Assembly (NCBI RefSeq): GCF_005938125.1
Contig: NZ_VCQN01000001.1
Coordinates: 868,001 to 932,000, forward strand
Direction: 5' to 3'
Length of the DNA: 64,000 nt
Source of the DNA: Bacillus sp. BHET2
GTDB lineage: Bacteria > Bacillota > Bacilli > Bacillales > Bacillaceae_B
Shown here: in pieces, positions 8,401 to 17,619 of the stretch
Layout: each line of letters begins with the position of its first letter
Numbering within the stretch: the first letter of the stretch is position 1
The notes under the pieces: model-generated
The model's database searches: none
The model's input: the letters and a program-made list of their open reading frames with translations, nothing else
Told to the model about the DNA's origin: nothing
Translations under genes and position numbers: made by a program

Positions 8401-10371
8401 TTACCCCTCCTCTGCGACCGTAATATTTTCATTCTCCAAAATGCTTCCGTCTTCTTCCAGCCCAAAGGCAACGTTACTTTCAATCCATTTACGCCGCGGT
8501 TCTACTTTATCACCCATAAGCGTGGTTACACGTCGCTCAGCTCGGGCAGCATCATCTATGCGAACCCGGATCAATGCCCTTGTTTCAGGATCCATCGTTG
8601 TTTCCCAGAGCTGATCGGCGTTCATCTCCCCGAGACCTTTATAACGCTGGATCATATAGCCTTTACCGACTTTTGAGATGGCACCTTGAAGCTCATCATC
8701 CGTCCACGCATATTCTATCTTTTGCTTCTTGCCGGACCCTTTACTCACTTTGTAGAGGGGTGGAAGTGCGATATATATTTTCCCTGCTTCTAATAATGGT
8801 TTCATGTAGCGGTAGAAGAAAGTCAGGAGCAGAACCTGGATATGTGCACCATCTGTATCGGCATCGGTCATGATGACAATTTTGTCGTAATTGATGTCTT
8901 CTACATTGAATTCAGGACCGACTCCGCCTCCAATCGCATGAATAATCGTATTGATTTCTTCATTTTTGAATATATCCTGGAGCTTCGCCTTCTCTGTATT
9001 GATGACTTTTCCTCGAAGTGGCAGGATTGCCTGGAATTTACGATCCCTTCCCTGTTTGGCAGACCCTCCAGCTGAATCACCCTCAACAAGATACAGCTCA
9101 TTTCGTTGAGGATTTCTTGATTGAGCCGGCGTTAACTTCCCGGATAAGACGGTCTCAGAGCGCTTACGCTTCTTTCCGTTTCGGGCATCTTCTCTTGCTT
9201 TCCGAGCCGCTTCACGTGCCTGAGCCGCTCTAATGGATTTCTTGATGAGAAGTGAACTGGTATCTGGATTCTCTTCTAGGAAATAAAGAAGATGTTCCGA
9301 AACGACAGCATCTACTGCAGAACGCGCTTCACTCGTTCCAAGCTTTCCTTTTGTTTGTCCTTCAAATTGAAGAAGATGTTCTGGGATTCTGACACTCACG
9401 ATGCTTGCCAGCCCTTCACGTATATCGGTACCTTCTAAGTTTTTATCACGATCTTTAAGGATGCCTACTTTTCGGGCATACTCATTAAACACTCGAGTCA
9501 TCGCCGTCTTAGCACCTGCTTCGTGGGTTCCCCCGTCTTTGGTACGCACATTGTTTACAAACGAAAGAATATTTTCTGAGAAACCATCATTGAACTGAAA
9601 GGAGAATTCCACTTCAATGGTATGATTCTCCCCTTCAAAGAAAGCAACGGGATGAAGGACATCTTTTTCTTCATTTAAGTATTGGACAAATGCCTGAATT
9701 CCACTTTCAAAGTGAAAGACTTCTTTCTGATCATGACGCTCATCGATGAGTTCAATCTTTAACCCTTTAAGAAGGAAAGCAGATTCCCTTAGGCGTTCAC
9801 ATAGGGTTTCATAATTATAAGTCGTATTACTGAATATTCCTGTATCGGGTTTAAAATGGATACAGGTTCCGGTTTTTTTCGTCTTTCCGATCTTCTCAAG
9901 AGTTGTTTCAGGCTTACCGCCTTTTGCAAAACGCTGTTCATATTTCATTCCGTCTCTTTCAATCGTAACAACAAGCGATTCAGACAGGGCATTAACAACC
10001 GAGGCACCTACACCATGCAGTCCTCCACTAGTTTTGTATCCACCTTGCCCAAATTTCCCTCCCGCATGAAGCACAGTCAAGATGACTTCTGGGGTAGGTT
10101 TCCCTAGATTATGCATTCCAGTAGGCATTCCACGTCCTTTATCTTGAACAGAAATACTATTATCTTTATGTATCGTAACAATAATCTCACTCCCGAAGCC
10201 CGCTAATGCCTCATCAACTGAGTTATCGACAATTTCGTATACTAAATGATGCAAACCTCTTGAATCAGTAGAGCCTATATACATTCCAGGTCTCTTACGG
10301 ACGGCTTCTAAACCTTCTAATACTTGAATCGCATCATCATTGTAATCCATGGTCTTATTCTGGTTGGCCAC
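8401..10371 (-). CDS. parE: DNA topoisomerase IV subunit B
   Basis: 656 residues from a GTG start preceded by AAAGGGGA at a spacing of about 6; the ATG two codons upstream is too close to the ribosome site. The GHKL ATPase motifs are visible (EIVDNSVDEALAG, DKGRGMPTG, GGLHGVGASVVNAL), as is the TOPRIM block (YLVEGDSAGGSAKQGRDRKF, then DADTDGAHI). It supplies ATP-driven strand passage to ParC. A LexA-type box lies about 90 bases upstream, and yneT ends with its own terminator, so parE-parC have their own promoter. Confidence 0.95.
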   Translation of the reverse strand: MANQNKTMDYNDDAIQVLEGLEAVRKRPGMYIGSTDSRGLHHLVYEIVDNSVDEALAGFGSEIIVTIHKDNSISVQDKGRGMPTGMHNLGKPTPEVILTVLHAGGKFGQGGYKTSGGLHGVGASVVNALSESLVVTIERDGMKYEQRFAKGGKPETTLEKIGKTKKTGTCIHFKPDTGIFSNTTYNYETLCERLRESAFLLKGLKIELIDERHDQKEVFHFESGIQAFVQYLNEEKDVLHPVAFFEGENHTIEVEFSFQFNDGFSENILSFVNNVRTKDGGTHEAGAKTAMTRVFNEYARKVGILKDRDKNLEGTDIREGLASIVSVRIPEHLLQFEGQTKGKLGTSEARSAVDAVVSEHLLYFLEENPDTSSLLIKKSIRAAQAREAARKAREDARNGKKRKRSETVLSGKLTPAQSRNPQRNELYLVEGDSAGGSAKQGRDRKFQAILPLRGKVINTEKAKLQDIFKNEEINTIIHAIGGGVGPEFNVEDINYDKIVIMTDADTDGAHIQVLLLTFFYRYMKPLLEAGKIYIALPPLYKVSKGSGKKQKIEYAWTDDELQGAISKVGKGYMIQRYKGLGEMNADQLWETTMDPETRALIRVRIDDAARAERRVTTLMGDKVEPRRKWIESNVAFGLEEDGSILENENITVAEEG

Positions 10372-10458
10372 GAACATTCCCCTTTCAATCCTTCTCTAAC
10401 CGTAATAGCTTGGTTCTTGTAAGCTATTATTGGTTATGTCTCTATTAACTATAACACA

Positions 10459-10472
10459 AGAACGTTTGTTCG
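10459..10472 (-). promoter_or_regulatory. LexA (DinR)-type box upstream of parE
   Basis: On the minus strand the sequence is CGAACAAACGTTCT, matching the Bacillus SOS consensus CGAACRNRYGTTYC at 13 of 14 positions. It lies 88 bases upstream of the chosen parE start, a normal promoter distance. ParE and parC are known members of the B. subtilis LexA regulon, which agrees. Confidence 0.65.
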
Positions 10473-10620
10473 TTTACCTGTTTTAGGCATATTTGAGGTA
10501 AACCACTATTGCTTATTGTAGCGTTTTATTTAATTTTCGCAAATGATATTTCCGTGAACAACACTATTTTCACTCTATTTATTTGGTTTTTTCAGCCTTA
10601 CATAAGCATCATCTTCCAGA

Positions 10621-10649
10621 AAAAAAACAAGCGGTGAGAACCGCTTGTT
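10621..10649 (-). terminator. Terminator of yneT
   Basis: AACAAGCGGT / ACCGCTTGTT, GAGA loop, T-run of seven on the minus strand, 12 bases after the yneT stop. Confidence 0.85.
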
Positions 10650-10660
10650 ACAAGTGAGGA

Positions 10661-11068
10661 TTATTTGGTTAAAGCCTGTTCAACCTTAATACAGCGATCC
10701 ATTATGACTGTATACTCACGTTCCTTCAAAAAGCGATATGCTTCTTCGTTCATTACACCAAGTTGTGCCCAAAATACCTTTGAGTCGATTTTATCAAATT
10801 CTTCCGCGATTTGTGGTAAAAACTCTGACCTGCGAAATACGTTGACGATATCAACCGTTCCATCAATCTCCTGGAGGGAAGATACAGCCTTTACCCCCAA
10901 AGCCGACTCTATAGTTGGGTTAACAGGAATAATGTCATATCCCTGATCTTGCATCGCTTTAGAGACCATGTAAGATGTACGTGTTGGATTATCACTCAAG
11001 CCGATTACTGCAATGCGCTTTGATTGTTTGAGGATGTCTCCTATTTCCTTGCGCGATGGATTTTCCAT
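10661..11068 (-). CDS. yneT: CoA-binding domain protein, YneT-like
   Basis: 135 residues, the size of stand-alone CoA-binding (Rossmann) proteins. The N-terminal nucleotide-binding turn is SKRIAVIGLSDNPTRTSYMV (residues 15-34), followed by DIIPVNPT and VDIVNVFRRSEFLP, all typical of this family and of the succinyl-CoA synthetase alpha N-domain. B. subtilis yneT also lies directly upstream of parE. The substrate and function are not known. The ribosome site AAGGAG is rather far (about 13 bases) from the ATG. Confidence 0.85.
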   Translation of the reverse strand: MENPSRKEIGDILKQSKRIAVIGLSDNPTRTSYMVSKAMQDQGYDIIPVNPTIESALGVKAVSSLQEIDGTVDIVNVFRRSEFLPQIAEEFDKIDSKVFWAQLGVMNEEAYRFLKEREYTVIMDRCIKVEQALTK

Positions 11069-11192
11069 AGATGATCACAACTCCTTCATTGATCCTTTTT
11101 CTATTATTCATAAACTGTTTCTAAAGTCCTATTCTGCTTTTATACCATATTTCCCTTTATTTTTCATAAATTTATAAAAGTATCTAAATAAA

Positions 11193-11263
11193 ACGAAGTG
11201 TCCAGAATAAAACAAGGGAGCTGTTCTTTCATGCGCTACTCACTGTTTTACCCGACACTTCGT
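11193..11263 (-). terminator. Long-loop terminator-like hairpin after opuC SBP gene
   Basis: ACGAAGTGTC (11193-11202) and GACACTTCGT (11254-11263) are perfect inverse copies, with inner AAAACA / TGTTTT pairing inside a loop of about 50 bases. On the minus strand the outer stem is followed by TTTTATTT. The long, structured loop is unusual for a simple terminator. Confidence 0.55.
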
Positions 11264-11269
11264 TGCATT

Positions 11270-12169
11270 TTATTTTTCGATCAGTCCTTTAGAAATAAGA
11301 AACTCACGCGCTACATCCTTTGGATCTTGTTTATCCATATCCACTTTTGCGTTCAGTTCACTCATCTCTTCTTCAGAGATCTTCCCTGCTAATTCATTCA
11401 GCACTTTTTCTACTTCAGGATGCTCTTCTAATACTTCTTGACGAATGATTGGAGCAGCATCATACGGAGGGAAAAACCCCTTATCATCTTTCGTTGTTTT
11501 CAAGTTATAACGTTGAATTCTTCCATCAGTAGTAAACGCGGGAATGAGATCCACATCTCCATTTTTAACTGCTTCATACATAATGTTCGGATCGAAACTT
11601 TCCTTTTCCTTGAACTTAAATCCGTATGCTTCTGCGAAGGCATCATATCCATCTCCTTGGCGTTCATAAAATTGATGGGGTGCCCCGAAGCTCAAATCCT
11701 TCGAGAGAGGCACAAGGTCTGAGAAACTCTTTGCCTCAAAGTCCTGATCTGGTGCATACGCCAAAGTATAGGTGTTTTCAAATCCTAATGGCTTCAACCA
11801 CGTAACATTAAACTTTTTTTCATATCCCTTACGTACTTGTGAAAGGATTTCATCTGCTGAAGCACCTTCTTTGGCTTGTTCTTTTAGAACCGCTTCAAGA
11901 CCGGTACCTGTATATTCAACATAGACGTCAATGTCTCCTTTTTCAAGAGCCGGTGTCAGAATCGACACTTCACCTAAACCTTCTTCCACCTTTACATCCA
12001 GGTCGGTTTTTTCTTTAAGAAGCTCTGCCATCATTTGTGTTAATATGAATTGCTCTGTCCACATTTTCCCAGAGACTGTGATCGTGTCTTTTCCTCCATC
12101 GTTTCCGCAACCTGCGATCAAGATGGATAGTACAATGAATAATATGAATGCTTGTAATTTCTTTTTCAT
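11270..12169 (-). CDS. opuCC: Osmoprotectant (glycine betaine/choline/carnitine) ABC transporter, substrate-binding lipoprotein
   Basis: 299 residues. A lipoprotein signal is evident: MKKKLQAFILFIVLSILIAG then Cys (lipobox LIAGC), so the mature protein is anchored to the outer face of the membrane. The body matches OpuBC/OpuCC binding proteins (TVSGKMWTEQFILTQMMAEL, DVYVEYTGTGLEAVLKEQ, VDLIPAFTTDGRIQRYNL). It delivers compatible solutes to the permease encoded just upstream. The operon lacks the second permease (OpuCD) found in B. subtilis opuC. The exact substrate cannot be read from sequence. Confidence 0.85.
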   Translation of the reverse strand: MKKKLQAFILFIVLSILIAGCGNDGGKDTITVSGKMWTEQFILTQMMAELLKEKTDLDVKVEEGLGEVSILTPALEKGDIDVYVEYTGTGLEAVLKEQAKEGASADEILSQVRKGYEKKFNVTWLKPLGFENTYTLAYAPDQDFEAKSFSDLVPLSKDLSFGAPHQFYERQGDGYDAFAEAYGFKFKEKESFDPNIMYEAVKNGDVDLIPAFTTDGRIQRYNLKTTKDDKGFFPPYDAAPIIRQEVLEEHPEVEKVLNELAGKISEEEMSELNAKVDMDKQDPKDVAREFLISKGLIEK

Positions 12170-12191
12170 ACTTACTCTCCTTTGTATTGGT

Positions 12192-12848
12192 TTATTTTCG
12201 TGCTTTTAGCCCTTTAGGGGTAGTCATTCGTTCAAGTAATTTTAATAAATAGTCAAAACTTAATGCAAGTAATGCAGCAGGAATGGCACCTGCAAGGACT
12301 AACGCGTTATTCCAGGTCGAAAGCCCACGGTAGATAAGGTCACCGAGTCCACCTGCTCCTACAAAGGTGGCAAGAGTGGCGACTCCGACCGTCAAAACAG
12401 TTGCCGTTCGGATACCAGCCATAATAAACGGAAGTGCAAGGGGAAGCTCTACTTTAAATAAGAGCTGTGTATTTGTCATACCCATCCCTCTTCCAGCTTC
12501 TATGACCCCTTCATCCACGCCGATAATCCCTGTATAGGTGTTTCTGAGAATCGGTAAAAGGGCATATACTGTAAGGGCAATGATTGCTGTGGTGCTCCCT
12601 GTACCTAAGAGAGGAATAAGAAATCCAAATAAGGCAAGACTTGGTATCGTTTGGAAGACAGCGGTGATGCCAATATAAAATTCTGCTGTCTGCTTCTTTC
12701 GCGATATGTAAATGCCTAGCGGAAGGGAAATGGCTATAGCAATGAATATGGACACAAAAGATAAATAAAGGTGTTCAAGCAATCCCGTTAAGATCGCATC
12801 GGAACGATTTGAAATCGTATGGATAAAGAATATAGAGAATGTGTTCAT
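12192..12848 (-). CDS. opuCB: Osmoprotectant ABC transporter permease
   Basis: 218 residues with about five to six membrane segments. The binding-protein-dependent permease signature is visible (GMGMTNTQLLFKVELPLALPFIMAGIRTATVLTVG, the EAA loop that contacts the ATPase). Its ATG overlaps the ATPase stop by four bases, and the binding-protein gene follows after 22 bases, so all three are one operon. As only one permease gene is present, it probably acts as a homodimer. That is inference. Confidence 0.87.
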   Translation of the reverse strand: MNTFSIFFIHTISNRSDAILTGLLEHLYLSFVSIFIAIAISLPLGIYISRKKQTAEFYIGITAVFQTIPSLALFGFLIPLLGTGSTTAIIALTVYALLPILRNTYTGIIGVDEGVIEAGRGMGMTNTQLLFKVELPLALPFIMAGIRTATVLTVGVATLATFVGAGGLGDLIYRGLSTWNNALVLAGAIPAALLALSFDYLLKLLERMTTPKGLKARK

Positions 12849-13822
12849 ATAGAACTCGCCTCCTTACTGTCTTGTGAGGCAATTGCATGAAGAATTCCAC
12901 TTGTTGTGACGACACCTATTTTTTTATCATTATCCATCACCATCAGGTATTGCTTTTCACTTGAAAGAAGCAGTCTGGCCGCTTCCTGGATGGATGCATC
13001 GTAAGGGATCAGGGAATATTCCGATTCTTCCAAGAGTAGATAGTTTGTACTTTCTTCCATGATTTCGATGATTTGCTTATGGGGTCTTTTGAGACTCAGT
13101 CTTTCTTCTCCAATAAATGCACGAACAAATTCATTTGCCGGTTCTTTCAACAGAGCAGATGGGGTTGCAATTTGTTCAATCTTACCATCCCTCATTATGG
13201 CAATTTCATCCGCAATCTTTAACGCTTCATCAATATCATGTGTCACAAATACAATCGTTTTATGTATAGTGTTTTGAATGCTCTTTAATTCATCCTGAAG
13301 CTGTTCACGACTAATCGGATCCAGGGCACTGAATGGTTCATCCATTAAAATGATAGGAGGCTCCGCTGCAAGTGCACGAATCACTCCTACACGTTGCTGC
13401 TGTCCACCGCTTAATTCTAATGGATACCTTTTCCGATACACCTCAGGTTCAAGTCCCACCAGTTTCAGAAGCTCTTCTACACGAACTTCATATTTTTCTT
13501 TCTTCCATCCTTTCAGACGGGGAATCAGACTGATGTTTTCTTCAATGGTCATATGAGGCAACAATCCGATGCGCTGAATTACATAGCCTATATTCCTTCT
13601 GAGCTCTACTTCATCCGTTTGTGATGTATCATTCCCATCAATGAGAATGGTTCCACCTGATGGAGAAATAAGCTTATTGATCATTTTCATCATAGTCGTT
13701 TTTCCACAACCACTCGGACCGATTAAAGCAACCAGCTTACCTTTTGGTATCTTTAAGTTGATCCCCTTAATGGCTTCCGTGCCATCTTCATAGATTTTTG
13801 TGATATTTTTAAATTCAATCAT
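12845..13822 (-). CDS. opuCA: Osmoprotectant ABC transporter, ATP-binding protein with CBS domain
   Basis: 325 residues. Walker A is GPSGCGKTT (about residues 36-44), the signature is LSGGQQQRVGVIRALAAEPP, and Walker B is IILMDEPFSALD. After the ATPase domain (about residue 240) there is a CBS-type region (SLIPYDASIQEAARLLLSS ... GVVTTSGILHAIAS), which in OpuCA/OpuA senses ionic strength or nucleotides. It powers the transporter formed with the two downstream genes. The ribosome site is AGGTGG. Confidence 0.88.
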   Translation of the reverse strand: MIEFKNITKIYEDGTEAIKGINLKIPKGKLVALIGPSGCGKTTMMKMINKLISPSGGTILIDGNDTSQTDEVELRRNIGYVIQRIGLLPHMTIEENISLIPRLKGWKKEKYEVRVEELLKLVGLEPEVYRKRYPLELSGGQQQRVGVIRALAAEPPIILMDEPFSALDPISREQLQDELKSIQNTIHKTIVFVTHDIDEALKIADEIAIMRDGKIEQIATPSALLKEPANEFVRAFIGEERLSLKRPHKQIIEIMEESTNYLLLEESEYSLIPYDASIQEAARLLLSSEKQYLMVMDNDKKIGVVTTSGILHAIASQDSKEASSI

Positions 13823-13865
13823 TTTTCCACCTGCTTTATATACTGAGAAATTTTTCTAAACATAG

Positions 13866-13921
13866 AAGGGTTACCCTCATTAGACAAAAGGTAAACATGT
13901 TGACTAAGAACATGCCTTACC
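13866..13921 (-). promoter_or_regulatory. Paired inverted repeats in the opuC leader
   Basis: Two dyads lie 45-100 bases before opuCA: a palindrome AGGGTTACCCT (13867-13877) and a hairpin GGTAA..CATGTT / AACATG..TTACC (about 13889-13921) followed by TTTTG on the minus strand. They could be an operator and an attenuator for osmotic or substrate control, but no regulator is identified. Confidence 0.35.
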
Positions 13922-14003
13922 CCCTATAGTTTGTGATGAATACGAAAGGTAAATACTAAATACTTTATTATGTAAGAATTTTTCCATTCAACCATCAAAC
14001 CAA

Positions 14004-14045
14004 CAGTCCCAAACCAATAAACTATTGTTCACTGGTTTGGGACTG
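14004..14045 (-). terminator. Terminator of the purine/uracil permease gene
   Basis: CAGTCCCAAACCA / TGGTTTGGGACTG, 13 perfect pairs; the upstream arm overlaps the last codons and stop of the permease gene. Confidence 0.75.
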
Positions 14046-15320
14046 TTTCCTATTCTTCATTAAAATATACTGTTCAACCATAATCCCCGTCATGGTTCCG
14101 AGTATCAATCCATTGTTAAGTATGGACGCTACTACTACTGGCATCTCATTAAAAGCAGAAGCTGGTACAAACATTGCTCCGACTCCCACTATAAGGGAGA
14201 TTCCTGAAACAAAGTGGATTCTTTCCACCTCTTGTTCTTTTCGATATTCCCCAAGAGCAAGACCCACCATTTTAATGAATATAACCGTTGTCACCGCATA
14301 CCCGACTGGAGCAGGGAGGCTTGCGAAGAGATTCATCACTTTCGGAATCAAGCTTATGATTATAATAATTCCGCTCCCTATTATGAAGGGTACGATTGAG
14401 TACATACGTGTAGCTGCAACAAATCCTGCAGATCCTGAAATAGGAACCGAACCTATTGCCGAAAATACACCTCCAAATAGCTGATTCAACCCTGATGCAA
14501 AACCGCTCCTCGTGTATCGTTCAAATGTTGGGTGGCCCTTTGCTTTCATAACTTCTTCCATCACTCTTATCGAAGCGATCATATTGGTTGTCAACAAGAA
14601 AGTAATGAAAATGGACGTGACGATGACACCTGTATCAAATACCGGCGGTCCAAAAACAAATACTTCAGGCAATGAAAACCAACTGTCTGAAACGGTCGTA
14701 GCTTTTCCCAATCCCATAAGGATAAAGATCAACCACCCTGAGAGCATGGCAAGGATGATGGAATATCGCTGAATCCAATTCCGTTTGTGACTGGAAAAAT
14801 ATAACGCCACTAATATGGTCAAGGTACTTCCTAATAAGACGAGCGGTTGAAGGGATTGTCCATCATGCTGAATCCCAAACATTCCTTTAATAAAGGAGCC
14901 GCTTAACTGAAGAATCAAGAGCATTAAATAAATGAATGTGATCGTTGGTGTAAATAAAGATGATAACTTCTTAAGTAAACCTGTGGCTGAAAGCACAAAG
15001 AATATAACGCCACTGACAATCATTCCCCCTTGTAGCACGGTTAGAACCTCATCGTGACTACTGTAAAGAGTCCCTGAAAATCCTGCATAAATCGCAAATA
15101 CGCCCCACCAAAGTCCCGCTGGCCCTTCATTTATGGGGAGTTTATGACCAAACAATGCCTGTATGAGACTCGCGATTCCTAAAACAAAAATGGTCCGCTG
15201 AATAAAACTAGCTGTGTCTGTAGGAGATAATTGGAACAAATCCGCTATAGCAATGGGTGCTGCGATGGATCCTGCTACCATGAATGCCACCCATTGTAAC
15301 GCTGATAAAAATAGTTGCAT
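14022..15320 (-). CDS. Uracil/xanthine (NCS2/NAT) family permease
   Basis: 432 residues with roughly 12 to 14 hydrophobic segments. The protein starts MQLFLSALQWVAFMVAGSIAAPIAIADLF and contains NEGPAGLWWGVFAIYAG and FGGVFSAIGSVPISGSAGFVAATRM, which fits the nucleobase-cation symporter-2 family and is closest in my reading to B. subtilis YwdJ. It should import a purine or uracil with a cation. There is no recognisable purine riboswitch in the 210 bases upstream. It stands alone, inserted into the yne block, and diverges from plsY. Confidence 0.8.
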   Translation of the reverse strand: MQLFLSALQWVAFMVAGSIAAPIAIADLFQLSPTDTASFIQRTIFVLGIASLIQALFGHKLPINEGPAGLWWGVFAIYAGFSGTLYSSHDEVLTVLQGGMIVSGVIFFVLSATGLLKKLSSLFTPTITFIYLMLLILQLSGSFIKGMFGIQHDGQSLQPLVLLGSTLTILVALYFSSHKRNWIQRYSIILAMLSGWLIFILMGLGKATTVSDSWFSLPEVFVFGPPVFDTGVIVTSIFITFLLTTNMIASIRVMEEVMKAKGHPTFERYTRSGFASGLNQLFGGVFSAIGSVPISGSAGFVAATRMYSIVPFIIGSGIIIIISLIPKVMNLFASLPAPVGYAVTTVIFIKMVGLALGEYRKEQEVERIHFVSGISLIVGVGAMFVPASAFNEMPVVVASILNNGLILGTMTGIMVEQYILMKNRKQSQTSEQ

Positions 15321-15537
15321 TTTTGTCTACACCTTCATTTCAAATATGTAAAGTCTGTCTATTTTAACATACTTATCCTCTCCTGAAATTATTTTATGAG
15401 GAGTATTGGAGGAGGGTGATGAAATATCATCTACCATTAAGAACAGGTACTAATTATTTCATTAAAATTCTCCCTTTCAAAGGGAAAACATGTTAAAATA
15501 AGAGCGAAATAGTTATTTTTTCAAAGGAGCAGTGATG

Positions 15538-16119
15538 ATGATTTTTGCCCTTATACTTGTACTATCTTATTTATTAGGCTCTATCCCATCAGGATTACTG
15601 ATTGGAAAAACGTTTTATGGGAAAGACATTCGAGAACATGGCAGCGGAAATCTAGGTGGAACGAATACATTCAGAACATTAGGTGTGAAAGCGGGAATGG
15701 TCGTGACCATTATGGATATCTTGAAAGGAACGGCCGCTACTCTTTTACCACTTATTTTTGCAAGTGACGTTCATATGCTGTTGGCAGGTGTGTTCGCCGT
15801 AATTGGTCATATGTATCCCCTATTTGCAAATTTTAGAGGTGGAAAAGCTGTTGCCACATCTGCCGGTGTCCTACTAGGCTATGATCCCATCTTATTTTTA
15901 ATCTTATTGGCAGTCTTTTTCATTTGTTTATATGCAACGAAATATGTTTCTCTCTCATCGATGATCGCAGCAGTTCTTGCTTTTACGTACTCCATTTTCA
16001 CTAGAGACATCCCTCTGATTATCGTTGTAGGTATTCTGGCCATTTTCGTTATATACAGACATCGAGCAAATATATCACGGATCAAAAATAAAACTGAACC
16101 TAAAATAAAATGGCTTTAA
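15538..16119 (+). CDS. plsY: Acyl-phosphate glycerol-3-phosphate acyltransferase
   Basis: 193 residues from the ATG at 15538 (AAGGAG at a spacing of 8; two upstream in-frame starts at 15532 and 15535 are closer). PlsY moves the acyl group from acyl-phosphate to glycerol-3-phosphate, the first membrane step of phospholipid synthesis. The motifs are visible: [35 protein letters not shown] and [17 protein letters not shown]. It is an integral membrane protein. B. subtilis yneS (plsY) sits beside yneT and parE in the same order. Confidence 0.93.
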   Translation: MIFALILVLSYLLGSIPSGLLIGKTFYGKDIREHGSGNLGGTNTFRTLGVKAGMVVTIMDILKGTAATLLPLIFASDVHMLLAGVFAVIGHMYPLFANFRGGKAVATSAGVLLGYDPILFLILLAVFFICLYATKYVSLSSMIAAVLAFTYSIFTRDIPLIIVVGILAIFVIYRHRANISRIKNKTEPKIKWL

Positions 16120-16121
16120 TG

Positions 16122-16190
16122 TGAAAGTGACCTAAGCGACAGGCTTCCTATTGAAGGAGGCTCATTGTTGCAAGGGTGACTTTTTTTATT
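16122..16190 (+). terminator. Terminator after plsY
   Basis: AAAGTGACC and GGGTGACTTT frame an inner GGCTTC/GAAGGAGGC hairpin, followed by TTTTTTTATT. The stem has one mismatch. Confidence 0.6.
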
Positions 16191-16382
16191 GTGAGGTCAA
16201 TGCTCAGGTATACACTGACATTCCTTGGAGAAAGATGAGGGAGAAGATAAAATAAAAAACGATTATACATGCTGTGAGTTTACATAAAATGATCATATTC
16301 TTCATATTTTCCCTAAAAAAGCCCCTCTAGAGTCTCATTTTTTTGTAAAATGGAGGTAGTGATTAAATAAAGGATGATGAAC

Positions 16383-17543
16383 ATGCATAAAAAACCCTTG
16401 GTAATCGGATTAGCCTTTTGTGTACCTTTGTTAGTAGTCATGGGATTTCTACTAATTAAACAATATGGAGATTGGAATAACACGTCAAGATCAGAGGGAC
16501 ATCTTTCTTCATTGTTGCATACTACACGTGAAGTTCAAGCATCCGAAAAAAACATAAAATCAAGCGCTACTCTTGCTGCTATTGGAGATATCCTTCTTCA
16601 TGATACGGTCTATAATGACGCTAAAGATGATACCGGATATCATTTTACCCCAATGTTTTCGCCTATTAAAGAGATGCTATCCACTCCCGATTTCTTGATT
16701 GCCAATCAGGAATCAACTCCAGGTGGTGTTGAACTCGGCATTTCAAGTTATCCGCTTTTCAATAGTCCCAAAGAAATCGTGAAAGCCCTGCAGGATGTCG
16801 GTGTAGACGCTGTGACAACTGCTAATAACCATTCCCTCGATCAAGGAGAAAAAGGATTACTAAGTGCGATTGACTATTACGAAAAGATTTCCATGCCATA
16901 TGTAGGTTCCTTTAAAAATCAAGAAGACAAAGATAGAATTCGTACTTTTAACGTGAATGGAATTAAGCTTGCCCTTCTTTCTTATACGTATGGAACAAAT
17001 GGAATACCTGTTCCAAAAGGAAAAGATTATTTAGTGAACTTAATTGACGAACAAAAAATGCTTCAAGAAATCAGGAAAGCCAAAAGAATGGATATTGATG
17101 TCATTGTGTTAAGTTTGCATTGGGGAAATGAATACCAACGTTTCCCGACCAAAGAACAGGAAAGGCTGGCAAAGTTGATGACCGATAATGGAGTAGATAT
17201 CATCTTCGGACATCACCCCCATGTACTTCAACCAATTCAAACGTACAAAACGAGTGACGATCGTGAAGCCATCGTGATTTATTCGTTAGGTAACTTCCTA
17301 TCCGGGCAAAAGGACGATTTCAAAGATATCGGGGGAATGGTCACTGTTCAGGTAGAAAAAACGATGAGTCCGAGCGGTTCAAAAATTACGTATCCGTCCA
17401 TTGAATTCCACCCTACTTTTGTTTCAGAAAACCACTACAATAACTACCGAATCTATCCTCTCGATTTTGCCGAAAAAAAAGGGTTGATTCGGCATTCAGA
17501 AGAAGAAATGGTCTCTCATATGGTGAATGGCTTACCCCAGTGA
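16383..17543 (+). CDS. CapA family (PGA-synthesis type) metallophosphatase-like protein
   Basis: 386 residues from the ATG at 16383 (AAAGG at a spacing of 9; in-frame ATGs at 16374 and 16377 are alternatives). An N-terminal membrane anchor (VIGLAFCVPLLVVMGFLLI) is followed by the CapA fold: AAIGDILLHDTVYNDA, IANQESTPGG, TANNHSLDQGEKG, LSLHWGNEYQRFPTKEQ, DIIFGHHPHVLQP. The metal-binding Asp, Asn and His residues of this family are in place. It is an outward-facing envelope protein. No capB or capC neighbours exist, so a role in polyglutamate capsule formation is not supported. Confidence 0.82.
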   Translation: MHKKPLVIGLAFCVPLLVVMGFLLIKQYGDWNNTSRSEGHLSSLLHTTREVQASEKNIKSSATLAAIGDILLHDTVYNDAKDDTGYHFTPMFSPIKEMLSTPDFLIANQESTPGGVELGISSYPLFNSPKEIVKALQDVGVDAVTTANNHSLDQGEKGLLSAIDYYEKISMPYVGSFKNQEDKDRIRTFNVNGIKLALLSYTYGTNGIPVPKGKDYLVNLIDEQKMLQEIRKAKRMDIDVIVLSLHWGNEYQRFPTKEQERLAKLMTDNGVDIIFGHHPHVLQPIQTYKTSDDREAIVIYSLGNFLSGQKDDFKDIGGMVTVQVEKTMSPSGSKITYPSIEFHPTFVSENHYNNYRIYPLDFAEKKGLIRHSEEEMVSHMVNGLPQ

Positions 17544-17585
17544 GAAGGATAGTTTCACTTACCTTTCATGCGTTTAGACATATAA

Positions 17586-17618
17586 AAAGCGAGCTTTCTA
17601 AAAGAGAGAGCTCGCTTT
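17586..17618. terminator. Bidirectional terminator between capA-like gene and small membrane gene
   Basis: AAAGCGAGCT / AGCTCGCTTT with flanking A and T runs; it can serve the plus-strand CapA-like gene and the minus-strand gene ending at 17620. Confidence 0.75.
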
Positions 17619-17619
17619 A

